A stretch of DNA of 64,000 bases from Plasmodium malariae (lineage: Eukaryota > Apicomplexa > Aconoidasida > Haemosporida > Plasmodiidae), in NCBI RefSeq assembly GCF_900090045.1, contig NC_041780.1, positions 734,001 through 798,000 on the forward strand. Reading direction: 5' to 3'. This document shows, in pieces, positions 52,567 through 64,000 of the stretch. The position numbers and the translations under genes were made by a program. The notes below the pieces were generated by a model. It saw only the letters and a program-made list of their open reading frames with translations, was not told the origin of the DNA and ran no database searches. Position 1 is the stretch's first letter. The number at the start of each line of letters is the position of its first letter.

Positions 52567-55500
52567 ATTTAATTCTTTTTTATTTTATAACAGAACAAAT
52601 TTCAGTAAAAGGTTATAAAAATTAATTACTCTTTTATATATCAAATTAACATATTATAAAACTAGTATATATATATATATATATATATATTTATTTATTT
52701 ATTTATTCGTTTAATTCAAATTACATGTAAATTGATTATTTAACTGGTTTATTAAAAGTTTACAAGTTGCATATGTTTCATTTATTAGAAACAAAACATG
52801 ATTTTAGTTATATAAACATTTTCAAATAAAAATTTGTAGTTCGGCTGCAGCCGTTCATTGTAATATAAAGAAAATTATTAAAAAAATATTTTTAACTTTT
52901 TTTTTTTTTTTTTTTTTAATGCATTAGTTTAAATAAAGGTTGCTATGATATATTAATAACCGAAACACTTTTTATCAAGAACCAGTTTAAAATACAATTT
53001 TAATAATATTATTTTATATCATAATATTATACATATCTTCTAAAAAAAATGAAGACTTTCTTTTTTTTTATTTACAGTACACTTTCAGTATTGGTTTAAA
53101 GGTTTATTTATTATTTAAAAAAAAACAAAATTCATTGTACCTTTATAATAAAAGCAAAAAATTACAGGAGAAAATTTAATAAAAAGAAAAAATAATATTT
53201 AAATTATTTTATTGTAATTACTTATCTCATCATAATGTACTACTATATGTACATAATTCTTTTGATACTAATAAAATTTGAATATACAATTATACGTATA
53301 GTATAAATTATTACAAATTATATAGCTAATGGCTCTTTTTATTATATATAATAATATATATATAGTTTCTTTCTATACATGTTATTAATTTTCTGTTTCT
53401 TGTCCAATTCATCTTTTATTATTTTTGACATATATTTAAATATACATAAAACAATTATTTATTTTTATAAGTACATAAAAGTTCTGTAATTTTATTGACA
53501 CTTTTGTAACAAGTTATTTTTTGTTCTAATTTCGTTCTGAAATTCTATGTGTTTCATTACATTGCTGTAATATATAATTGCCATATTATTATAAACATTC
53601 AAAAAAGAACAATTAGTTTTAAATCCTTTTTTATTTTTTATTTTATATAAGGAATAAAAAAAGAAATGCCAATTATTACACTAAATCGTAATATATTACG
53701 CATTCTACTATTGTTTTATATTTTTGCTTTTTAATATAAATTATAATATAAAATTTTTCAATTTTCTTTTTTTTCTCATTTATTTATATAGTTTTAACTA
53801 TTGCCCAATCATATTCATTATTTTGTTTTGAAAGTTTGTTTATTTTTTAATGCAAATATGGAACTCTTATTGTGGACTGTTACCCGAAAATCATTATTCA
53901 TAAATTTCTTTTATAAAAAAAGGTAAATTTGGTCAAAATATTTACTCAAGATTTAAATAATCTTAAAATAAATATAGCACAACAATAAAAAAAGATGTTT
54001 TTTACTTTTTTATTAAGATACGTTCGTTCTTTTAATTTCTATTCGAACTTGTTCTAATTCTGTTAGATGGGGATAAAAAAAGAAAAAAATAATTTGTATG
54101 AGACTTTAATTTTGAATGCTCTAAATATTTTTTATTATTATGTGATTAATATAAAATTATTAGTTCCTCTGAGATGTTTTATTATTTTAACAATTTATAG
54201 AATATATATGAAAATGCTCATATAAAAATTATAACCTTAATAAAACATTAGATATATGAATGGTCAGATCATTAGAATGTATTTCAAAGTACTACACATT
54301 AGAAAGTGAGTAGGTAAAAGGATATTATGATCATGATATAGCTGAGAATGCAAAGGATTCCTACGGTGTAACAAATGCTTTAAAATATTTTAAACATTTA
54401 TATTATTTTGCTGTTTTAGCCAATTTTGAATAATTCTAAAATGTAAAAAAATTATAAAACGTAGAAAAGTTAGATAAATTTATTATTGATTGCTTTATTA
54501 ATATACTTTGGAAGATATGTGTACATCATTTTAGTAAAATATCAAAGGGAAAAAAATTCAAAGGATAAATGAAAATTAAAAAAGAAATGCTTAGGATTCT
54601 ACGAAAGATGTGGTAAAATATAATGCAAGAATTTTTTAAGAAAAAATTTATAAAATAAAATAAAGAACTCAAATTTACTTCAAGGTGTTTTAACATACAG
54701 ATAACATTAAATACGCTAACAGTTTTTATATATTCATTTTTACAAAAGAATTATAAATGGTATATATATTTCAAATTTTTTCTTACCTTATATGAGATGA
54801 ACTTTTTCTTTTATTGAAGATATAAATATAAATAAAAGCCTTAATAAAAATATAATTTATATATTGTGTACCTTTATCTGCAAAAAAAAAAAAAAAAAAA
54901 AAACTATTAAATAATGGTTATTCATTTGTGTACACATGACAAGAAAAATGGAATATATATAGCTATAAATTATTAAAATAAGAGCAATTAAAAATTAAAT
55001 TATGGAGTACATATATAAACAATCTTTTTATGAATTACATTTTTTTGCTTTTTTTTTTTGTGTAGTATACATTTTTTTGTGGAATTAACATTTTTTTTTG
55101 TTAATTACTTTTTTTTTAATATATATATCTTAGCAAATCAATTGTGCATAACTATAATAAAAAGTACATACATTAGGAGAACCCAATATAACTGATGTAT
55201 AATATATATATATAAGTTATATATTTAATTATAAACACAACATGAAAATATTAAATACAGAAAACTAATTTTGTTAATGGATAGCGTAATTATGAGTGAA
55301 TAATTTGGATAATCTGTTTGAAAATTAAAATTTCCGTTAAACATTTTGAAGCATGAATATGATAAAATCAAACGTTCAAACTATTCTAATTTTAAGAATT
55401 GAAAATGCTGTTCATTTGTTTGAACTGTACAGTACATGTCTATTAACATTATAAATACAACATTTAGTTCCACATTTTTTTAATGAAATCGTACTTTGAA

Positions 55501-56551
55501 ACGTGTGGAAGGAATATTCCTTCAGATATCTTGTAACAATGGATATACGTATTGAAATGCAATTACAATTTTGTATTCTGCAAATTTTTTTTTGCGTATA
55601 TTCTAGTGTGTATTAAAATGTTTCTACCATACTGTTGATAATTGGAAAATCATAACATAATAGCAGTGACATGTGAAAATTGAAATAACAACTGAGTTTT
55701 GTCAATATATTTCAAAATTTTTTATCTGGTTTATATAAGGTTTTTTTTTTCTTTTTCTTTCTTTCATTTGATTCTTTTTATATAAAGAAAAATAAATATT
55801 TCATATAAATATATGAATATTATATAACAATTTGTAAAAGGGTCTTTTCATTAAAATTTTATTACTGTGATTATATTTCTTACACTATTTTCTTCATTTT
55901 TTTTTTTTTTAAGGTATGCTTTCACCATAGTTGTTAATTCACCAAGAAATATAGAAAAACTGCAAAATATTATGTATACAGGAAAAGGGAAGAAAATTAA
56001 AAAAGCTTTTTTTTTTTTTATTTTATAGACTTAATTTTGAATAATAGGCAGGCGTAGGATGAACACTAGTACATATTATATTCATCGTATGATGAATTCT
56101 CTGAATAATAGTTAGACCTTTATAAATATTAATAAAAAAATAAAATTATGAATAGAACTAATATAATATAAATATAAAAAATGAATAAAAAAATAATAAA
56201 ACATATAAAGGTGAAATTATATTATAAAATGTGTGCATACCATAAATAGAGAAATATAGATATTAAACACTATAGTGTAAGTACATGTGTTATCTCTGAA
56301 GAAGCGAATTCTAGAAATGAAGTGAAATTTATAAAAAATTGATAATCTAAACAATTTGTTAAAACATATGTAGCTTATTTATATTAGGGGAAATAGAAAA
56401 ATCTAACCAATATAAGTATTTTTTAAGAAAAAAAAGAAAAGAAAAATAGATTAACTCAGTTACTATAAAAATATTATAATCACATCTTTTTTTTTTTTTT
56501 TCTGAATATTTAACATATATTTTTTTAAATTATTATAAAAAATATAATGAT
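52567..56551. other. Gene-free region between the PHIST gene and the next exported gene
   Basis: It contains the PHIST 5' region with an (AT)n/(TTTA)n tract (52666-52707), T runs at about 52898-52918 and an A run at about 54882-54902. No protein-like ORF. Confidence 0.6.
52666..52707. repeat. (AT)n followed by (TTTA)n microsatellite upstream of the PHIST gene
   Basis: About 12 AT units followed directly by four TTTA units, about 100 bases before the ATG. Confidence 0.9.
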
Positions 56552-57599
56552 TTATAAATTTCTTTTATTTGGATCGCGGTATTTTTTCATATGTTTATTA
56601 TCGGTTCTAATTTGTTTAAACAATCTAATTATTTTTTGGCATTTCCGAAGTTTAATTATGTAGTAAATTACCACTGCAATACCAACACAAGCAAGGGCAA
56701 CAATAATTTTTTCATTTACATGTAATATAAGAAGCATAATTACAGCTAATACGATGATAAGTGGTGGAGATATTATTCTATATTTTTTCATATAATATAA
56801 TATTTTTCCGAATATACTTTTTCCCTTAATTAAGTCATCGTCGCAAATAATATATTCTGATTTCATTAATCGCAACATCCCCAATTCAATATGTCTATCT
56901 AATTTTTTAAAAATATTAATTAACCTTGGCCTAGAATGTTCTTTTTCTTTAATATTATATTTCATCATTTCAAAGCGCATTCGACTTGTGTCTATATTTC
57001 CCATTTTATAGTAATTATAACATTCTACTATATCAGGGAATGCTCCAATGTCAATATCGTATTCTGTTATATCTGCTGATTTTTTTAAATTACCGTTAAA
57101 TTTTAATTGATTGGATTGTTTTTCAGAATGTTTTCCAACTTTGAACTCATTATGTTTTTTACGTTTATCACTGAATTTGAATGGGTATGTTGATTTTTCA
57201 GAGTTATCATAATGTTTTGAAGTATTTATTCGTTTTTTGAAGGTATAATCATCTGCATCTAGTACATTTGTTGTTGAGTCTTTTAAAGATTTATATAATA
57301 ACACAGCTTCTTCTGCTTCATCTTTTAATAATCTGCTTAATCTTAAATGTAATGCATTGTTATTTCTAATTTTGTTATCACACGTTTTACCAAAGTTAGT
57401 TGACTAAAAATTAAGATAAATATTCAAAAAAAAAAAAAAAATATATGTTCTATAAACTTGAAGTCCATTATAAAGAGAATATATGACAAAATAATGTGGT
57501 ACAGAAAAAATTTATATCTAATCTTTATCTTACCTTATTTGAGTATTCCCAAGTCCATATTAAAAGGGTAAACACAAAAATTTTAACTGAAAAGAACAT
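56552..57599 (-). CDS. PEXEL exported protein with two C-terminal membrane segments (305 aa), two exons
   Basis: Exon 1 (57599-57534) encodes 22 residues, 'MFFSVKIFVFTLLIWTWEYS' plus Asn-Lys, with donor AAG|GTAAGA. The 130-base intron ends in ATTTTTAG. Exon 2 (57403-56552) adds 283 residues in phase 0. Arg-Leu-Leu-Lys-Asp at residues 46-50 fits the PEXEL RxLx[E/Q/D]. A basic Asn/Lys/Ser-rich region follows, then a conserved-looking helical part ('FKKLDRHIELGMLRLMKSEY', about 187-206) and two hydrophobic segments (about 233-250 and 255-274) before a basic tail. The 'LIWTW' first exon, PEXEL, 'K-x-D-x-x-x-E' helix and C-terminal TM pair are typical of the multigene exported proteins of P. vivax, P. 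malariae and P. ovale (fam-d, fam-l and fam-m types). I cannot assign the subfamily. It is probably inserted in membranes in or at the infected red cell. Confidence 0.85.
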
Positions 57600-57992
57600 T
57601 TTAGTTTTTACTTCTAAATAGAATTTATTTAATGTTGCTAAATCACTGTTATATATAAGATAAAATGTATCTAAAAGTTTTTCTTTGTATTATGCATTAA
57701 TAAAGTTCCTTTATGTACATATATTTAAATATATATATATTTTAAGCCTTTGTATTTTTATTATATTTAAAATATTTTGCCATTTGAATAATATTATATT
57801 ATAAAATAAAAGAATACATAAAAAAATAAAAATATTTTAGTACTTGATTAACAAAAAAAGAATTAATCAAAATAACTTTAAATATGCCAAGTTTTATAAA
57901 TATTAAAGATGTAAAATTATCTAGAAAACTAAATAATTTTATAAAAATAAAAATGATGCTCTATGTAAACTATGTCCAATAAGTATATAATA

Positions 57993-57993
57993 C

Positions 57994-58049
<56 letters not shown>
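57993..58049. repeat. (AT)n microsatellite, longest in the window
   Basis: About 57 bases of alternating A and T with only a single C interruption, about 400 bases upstream of the exported gene ending at 57599. Confidence 0.95.
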
Positions 58050-58054
<5 letters not shown>

Positions 58055-60025
58055 TAAATGTGTTTCTTTTATTTATTTGGATGTATTAGCGAATTAAATT
58101 GATATACCATAAATAATGTATAATTTTTACATGTAAATATTGAAACCATGGAATTTATTATTTTATAAATCACTAATTGAATTAAAAATTAACGTTAACT
58201 TTTGAAAAATTACAGTATTATTAATATATATAAAATTTCTTAAAATTATTTAGAAAAATAATACTGGAAAAAATGAAAAAAATAATATTATTAAGGAAAT
58301 AAGTCAATAATTTTATGTATTACAATATACATTAAAATGAATATTATATAATAATATAATGTATATATATTTTTACATATAATGTATTTTTTTTTTTTGC
58401 ATAAAATAAAACAAATTGATCATTAAATATAATATAATATAATAAATTATTTTAAAGGACAACATATTTATTGTTACAGTAGTTTTATGTAGAATATAAA
58501 ATAGACTTTGTTTTTTTTTTATAACTCAGCAGCAAAATTATTTTTAAAGTTCATTATAAGTGTACTAAATTATTTATATTTAAGATCCTTAATTCAATTA
58601 AATAATATTCTGGGAAAAAATATAAAAGCATTAAATTTGAAAATATTATATTATCGTTTAATTCCCATTGGTATTCTTTTTTTTTTCGAAATTCATAAAT
58701 ATGGTTAAGTTAATAAATACATGAAAAAAAAAAAAATAAATATTAAAAATAAGAAAAATAGAGTAAGGCCAAATATAAATATATATATAAATACTTTTTT
58801 ATTTTTTTCACCGCAAGATGCATAATTATGTACTATTCTCCTTACAGCTTAAACGTTGTTTTTTATAAATATTAAATTTATTCAACGTTTTTCATCATTA
58901 GTCTTTATTTGTGCTTAACTCATTTTCTTTTATTATTGTAAGTACTTTTTATTGTGATTTTTAAGTTTAATATTTTCTTTTTGTCTACTTTCATATTAAT
59001 TCAGAAAACTATTAAGAAATATACAAAATACTTGAGATAATTCGCATATAATAATTATAACAATTTTCAATAATGAGAGGATAAAACTAAATGAATTTTT
59101 AGAAAAATAATTAAGCAACAGTGACATAAGCATAAATATATTTTTCAAACCGTAGGTAATATATTCTTTACTATTTCTTTTTAATTAACAAAGGTGTTAC
59201 CAACAATTTTATGTATTTGCACTTGTTATACTTCTAATAATTTATTCAGGAAAAAAATATATTATAAAATTCATATAAATTTATAAATATCTAATTTTAT
59301 ACTTACTATAAGTGTCTTTATCAATAATTATAAGTGTATTTTAATTCCCTTATAAAAATATTAATTACATATATCTTTTAGGAAATACCTATATAACAAA
59401 AAAAAAAAAAAAATGTTGGAGAAATAGTATTAATGTATTATTTTACAAATTAAATGTGAAATTTTTTTTTTTTCTTTAATTTAATTATTCTGATTTCATG
59501 GCTACTCTTTTAAATATATTGTTTATTTAAATTAATATATGAAATGTGCGTATTTTTAATGTTGTTTTCTAAATTATATATTGTAATATGGGTATGATAA
59601 TTTTTTAATAGATACTTTAATAATTATTATGCGTAGTCTACAATATTAATAAGAATACTCTAAAAATTACAAATATGTAAAATATATGTTATTCAATATT
59701 ATAAATAATTAGGCATTAGTCGTAAATACGTGCATTTTATTATTTTAATGAGATATAACTGTTATCATAACTTAAAAAATTAAAAAAAAAAGACCAAATT
59801 ATTAAGAACACAAAACAAAGAATGTATATATTTCAAGTATTTTTATAAAATATTCTCACATATATGCTTATTGTTGTCTTATACTTAATGTTATAATTGT
59901 CAGTAGTACCATTTATTCTTCATAGTAATAAGATTATGAAATAAATTTCCCCAAAACAGACTCAATATATTGTTACAATCTTATAAGTACATTGAATAAA
60001 TCAGTCGTTTGCATTCTAAAAATAT

Positions 60026-60235
60026 TTAAAACATTATGTTTAACTTCTGAATGACCTGACTTTCAGTGGTTAGTTTATTTATGAAATTACATGTTCTACT
60101 TTTATGTACTAACTCAGATATAGTTAAATTTAGTGCTTCAAAAGCATACAAAAACATTGCATCAGCTACATGTTTAGTAAAACAAATAGGGTGATCTGTT
60201 AATAAAGTAGATTCATATGAATAAATATTATGCAT
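60026..60235 (-). pseudogene. Possible coding relic (69 aa) of unknown origin
   Basis: A short ATG-initiated ORF with strikingly balanced composition for this AT-rich setting ('SYESTLLTDHPICFTKHVAD', 'FLYAFEALNLTISELVHKS'), with Cys, His, Pro, Asp and Thr. An AATAATAG just before the ATG could be an intron acceptor, so it may be one exon of a lost or undetected gene. I see no signal exon or continuation. No family recognised. Confidence 0.33.
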
Positions 60236-61450
60236 TAACTTTTCTATTATTATATATAATAAAAATTATTCACTATTAATCTTTTGCATGTGTAACATCA
60301 TGAAGTGTATACAAAAGAATTATCATCTAGTAAAAACTATTATAAATATAAAAATATTTAATAATGTGTACATTATATTACCTAGGTAGTGAGTTTCTTA
60401 AAATGTTCATTAGCTATTCAAGTATTTCATACCGTTTAATATATTTAGTGAATATTTTAATATATAAATTTGATGTAAATTTTCCGTAGGAACATATATG
60501 TATGGTTGCATAATATGAACAAGAAAAAAAAAATATATACATATTTATATGATATGAAAAATACACATATAATGTACTAATTAAGACACATTCGCATTAG
60601 TATTGTGTAATACATAAATGAAAAGAAATAGTAAAAGCATAGGAAATTAAATTTAATAAAATAGACTGAAATTTTTTACACTAAAATGACAAAATAATAA
60701 AGGGAAAAATAAAGTACGGTGCATCGTAAATATAGATGTTTAATAAATGAACATGAATTAACGCTATTATTTAATATAACATCATATAAGTAATTAGGTA
60801 CAATATATTTAATTTCTCGAGTATCTGGAAATATGTATAATAAAGTAAACTTTTGTTCTTGTTTATGATATTTCTAATAACTAAAAAGTGCTAAAAAAAA
60901 TATTTTTATACATAATTAAAATAGTTTTATGCATAGGTTTTTTGTTTTGTTAAGCAAAGTTGTTTTAAATAATGTATCATATATATGAAATATATGTCTA
61001 AGTATTTACATAAAATAAATATTTGTACTGTTTATTAAAATAATGTAATTAAAAATTTATGTATATAATATTTAATTAAAATATTATAAGTCATATACAA
61101 AAAAAAAAACTCTAGTAGAATAAATAGACAAAATAATATTTTCATAAGTTTATAATAAAATACAAAAAAAAAATGGTTATAATATCCATAATATATATGA
61201 ACAAAAAAAGAAAAAAATATATTTAAATTGGTATATTTTAACGTAAAAAATGTGCAAAATTAATTATTTAAATAAGACGTTAAAATCCCAAGAATGAATA
61301 AATACTAGGGAGAATCTGATATCATATTAAATATATTCTTTTTGATAAAACATTAAAATGCATATAATTCACATATTGTGAACATGTTAGATGTTAATGT
61401 ACACATATGAATATACATGAAATTTTAGGTATATACAAATTATTGAATTT

Positions 61451-62823
61451 TCAAATAAAAAAATTCCAAAAATGCCTTTTTTTTTTTTTGGTTGTTAGGG
61501 GATAACCTAATGAAGTTATCACTTCCTCGTATGTTCCGTAATTTTTGCATATATTATAGTATTTTATATTTTTATATAATACGTATACTGTAATACCTGC
61601 AAGCATTGCTCCTGTGCTACCAACAGTAAAACTATCGTAATCGAGTAAATGAAGCACTATGGTATACAAACTATATGATATAATTGGATAAACTACCATA
61701 AGATGACTCTTTATTTTTTTTAAAATGATACCTTCATTATCACTACGAGTTATATGATATTTTGTAAATACCTTTATAACTGCTTTTTCATACATTCGAT
61801 CATATTTCTTTATATACTTAAGTATAAACTTTAAAACTGGTTTTATATATGAATTAAAGAATTTAATGGCAATAATCATTTGTTTGTTTAATTTCAGAAA
61901 TCGTTCATCTACATCATTATAATTTTTTAATGTACCAGCTGTCTCATCCTTATCAATATCATTGTGATCATCAATTTTTGATGAATTATCTAATTTTTTA
62001 TCTTTCCTATGGAACTGAGGTTCTATATTTGGTTCTTCAGAATTAAGTAAAAATTTGTATATATTCCATGTCTTTTTAATTTTATCATAAATATTTAATC
62101 TTTTACATAATTTTTTAAAATTATGACTATATCTAACTTTATCGTAGATTTGTTTAAAAATGTCAAAAGCATTTATAGAATTATATGATTTTTGAAAACT
62201 ATCATTATGTGTGTATTTATTATATGAATCGTTAAGAATATCATTATCAGTATTTCTTTCTCTTATGTGTTCATCAAAAATATTATCATGTGTGTATTTT
62301 TTATATGGTTCTTGAAGTAAGTTAATATCAAAATTTCTTTCTCTTCGTCGTTCTTTATAATTATTATCATGTGTATATTTTTTATATGGTTTATGTAATA
62401 TGTTATTATCAGTTTTTATTTTTTTTAATTGTCCTTTAAAATTGTTAGCATCTCTATTTATATCTAATATCTTATCTTTTAGAATAGTATACACTTGTTC
62501 GTCGTGAGCTTTTATTTTTTCAAATAATAATCTACTTGCCCTTCCGTTTAATGATTTGTTTTTACTAATTTTATTATCTATTGATTTACAAAAAGTCGTG
62601 AACTAAAAATTAAGATATATATAATCAATTTATAAAAATTAAATTTATTTACTTAAAAATAAAACATTCATTTTAAAAAGGAAATATAAAAAAATTATAA
62701 GATGAAAAAAATTCTAAAATTTTAAGTTTTCCTTACCTCATATTTATATATGCAAGGCCATATTAAATACGTAAAAGCAGCTAAGGTTTTAATGAAAAAG
62801 ATTTTATTTCTTCCTCCGTCCAT
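61451..62823 (-). CDS. PEXEL exported protein with 27-residue repeats and C-terminal membrane segments (412 aa), two exons
   Basis: Exon 1 (62823-62737) encodes 29 residues with a hydrophobic core ('IFFIKTLAAFTYLIWPCIY') and donor GAG|GTAAGG. The 134-base intron ends in ATTTTTAG. Exon 2 (62602-61451) adds 383 residues in phase 0. Arg-Leu-Leu-Phe-Glu at residues 53-57 is a canonical PEXEL. Three repeats of exactly 27 residues begin at 97, 124 and 151, each with 'PYKKYTHDN' or a variant. A basic helical region includes 'ILKYIKKYDRMYEKAVIKVF' (about 289-308), comparable to the matching helix of the gene at 56552. Two hydrophobic segments (about 329-350 and 356-374) precede a Lys-rich tail. It is a distant paralogue of the 56552 gene, of the P. 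vivax/P. malariae-type exported multigene superfamily. The exact family is not assigned. Confidence 0.85.
62201..62401 (-). repeat. 81-base coding repeat (three copies) in the terminal exported gene
   Basis: The segments 'ILHKPYKKYTHDN', 'LLQEPYKKYTHDN' and 'ILNDSYNKYTHND' lie exactly 27 codons apart, separated by Arg/Glu-rich spacers containing 'RERNFD' and 'RERNTD'. Confidence 0.9.
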
Positions 62824-64000
62824 CGGTTCTTTAAAGATGGTAAATAGTTACTTTAATAAAAAATTGTTTAGCTACATATTAGGAATAATTTGTAATTATT
62901 TGACATAAGTTTTTTAGTTAAATAATTTTTTTTCTTTTGTAACTTCAAAATTTTCAAAATTTTTATTATATTGATCTATCTCAAATATATTTACAATGAA
63001 GTTTTTTAAGGTTTAGAACATAAAAAAAAATACATTAAAAACATTATAGGAAATATTTTATATATAAGAAAACTATTTAAAATAGTTCAATTATAAAAAA
63101 TAAATTTTAAATTGAAAAAGTAGAACAAAACGTTAAAAAAATAGTTTTTATGTTTTTTCATTTTCAAATTCAACAATGTTTATAATAATGTTGAAAAGAA
63201 AAAAAACATACATACATATAAATATTGAATATATGATTTCCGGTCATATTATATTGTCAGTTAATGTTGTACATTAAGTTGTCCGGGGCAAATTATTAAA
63301 ATAGCGAATTTATTATTTTATACATATAAATAAATCATGTGGAAACATTAATATTTTAAAATAAATATTTTTCTTTAAAATTATTTAATCTTTTCAAAAA
63401 TTTCTTAAGTTTTAAGATAAATAATGTTTTTTTAAAATTATTCAAAATAAAAAAAATATATATAGATGCAAAAACTGAAAGAATAAGGCAATAATAATAA
63501 TTTTAGAAGCTCTATTTCATTCATAAGCCATATTATTTATAATAAATATATAAAAGTCAAATAAAATATATATCTATATTATGTTAAAAATATAAGACCA
63601 CTAGGACATGATTTGCATATTTGTTTTTTAACTTAAAGTTCCCTTTTTGTTGTTGTATCATATGTGATAAAGTTAAAGCTTATATTTTTTTTAAAAAAGG
63701 TTAACAGTATTTCATATATAATTTGGGGTTTATAAAATACATTGAATTAAGATAAACTTAATATTAAAAAAAAAGTGAAAATGAAAATTTTTAAAATAAA
63801 AACAAAATCCTCTTAAAAATATGGATACAGTAAATATATAAAATATTAAGTTGTGTTAACTGTATATAAAAAGAAAGGTAATATAATAAATGCAATATAT
63901 ACATGTATACATATTTACAATGTTATAAAGAATTTATATTTAGTTATTTCGTTGGTAAAACAAATATTGTATTGGGGATTGCTTATTTGTTATTTTATAT
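62824..64000. other. Intergenic region at the right edge
   Basis: This is the 5' region of the terminal exported gene, AT-rich with no recognisable coding sequence. No telomere-type repeat or subtelomeric satellite is visible, so the chromosome end is probably well beyond the window. Confidence 0.55.

Larger units (their letters stand above)
57600..61450. other. Gene-poor region between two exported-protein genes
   Basis: It holds the longest (AT)n tract of the window (57993-58049) and many homopolymers. The only coding candidate is the small ORF at 60026-60235, listed separately. An ORF at 58508-58708 (plus) is Leu/Ile/Tyr-rich and not accepted. Confidence 0.55.

Noticed and set aside
57993..58049. 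(AT)n tract as a possible centromere or origin
   Set aside because: Only 57 bases. Plasmodium centromeres are kilobase-sized, nearly pure AT blocks, and similar shorter tracts occur throughout this window.
30000..64000. PIR, STP1 or SURFIN genes expected in a Plasmodium subtelomere
   Set aside because: No cysteine-rich PIR-like exon, STP1 domain or SURFIN Trp-rich region was found. The Trp-rich genes here fit the TRAg family instead.

Overview
The window is genomic DNA of a malaria parasite (Plasmodium), spanning the change from a conserved chromosome core at low coordinates to a gene-poor subtelomere at high coordinates. The signs are extreme A+T richness (I estimate about 80%, more between genes), poly(dA:dT) runs and (AT)n microsatellites, short first exons that encode a hydrophobic signal or anchor, GT..AG introns of about 110-290 bp, PEXEL export motifs, and Plasmodium-only families (RAP2, tryptophan-rich antigens, PHIST). 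Tryptophan-rich antigens together with exported proteins having a 'LIWTW'-type first exon suggest a non-Laverania species such as P. malariae or P. ovale. The species call is inference.

Conserved core, about 1-19,200. This holds the B subunit of chromatin assembly factor 1 (minus strand, cut by the left edge), a divergently transcribed TPR protein resembling CDC27/APC3, rhoptry-associated protein 2, a probably broken exported-protein gene, and a two-exon protein that fits skeleton-binding protein 1 (SBP1) of the Maurer's clefts. As I recall it, P. falciparum chromosome 5 has RAP2 close to SBP1, so this is probably the same ancestral chromosome end.

Transition, about 19,200-30,000. This is mostly non-coding. 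It holds a clear two-exon pseudogene with two frameshifts and two stops (25,398-26,657), a doubtful membrane-type ORF (24,015-24,368) and large stretches with no recognisable gene.

Subtelomere, about 30,000-64,000. Six two-exon genes for exported or surface proteins lie 4-9 kb apart. They are a compact tryptophan-rich antigen, a leucine-rich helical-repeat protein of unknown family (the only one on the plus strand), a large tryptophan-rich antigen with a decapeptide repeat array, a PHIST protein with a 15-residue repeat array, and two PEXEL proteins with C-terminal membrane segments. Several share a similar signal exon joined to unrelated second exons.

Functionally, the left genes serve chromatin assembly, cell-cycle control and invasion (rhoptry). 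The right genes are likely to act at the surface of the infected red cell or merozoite. No tRNA, rRNA, transposon, CRISPR array or telomere repeat was found.
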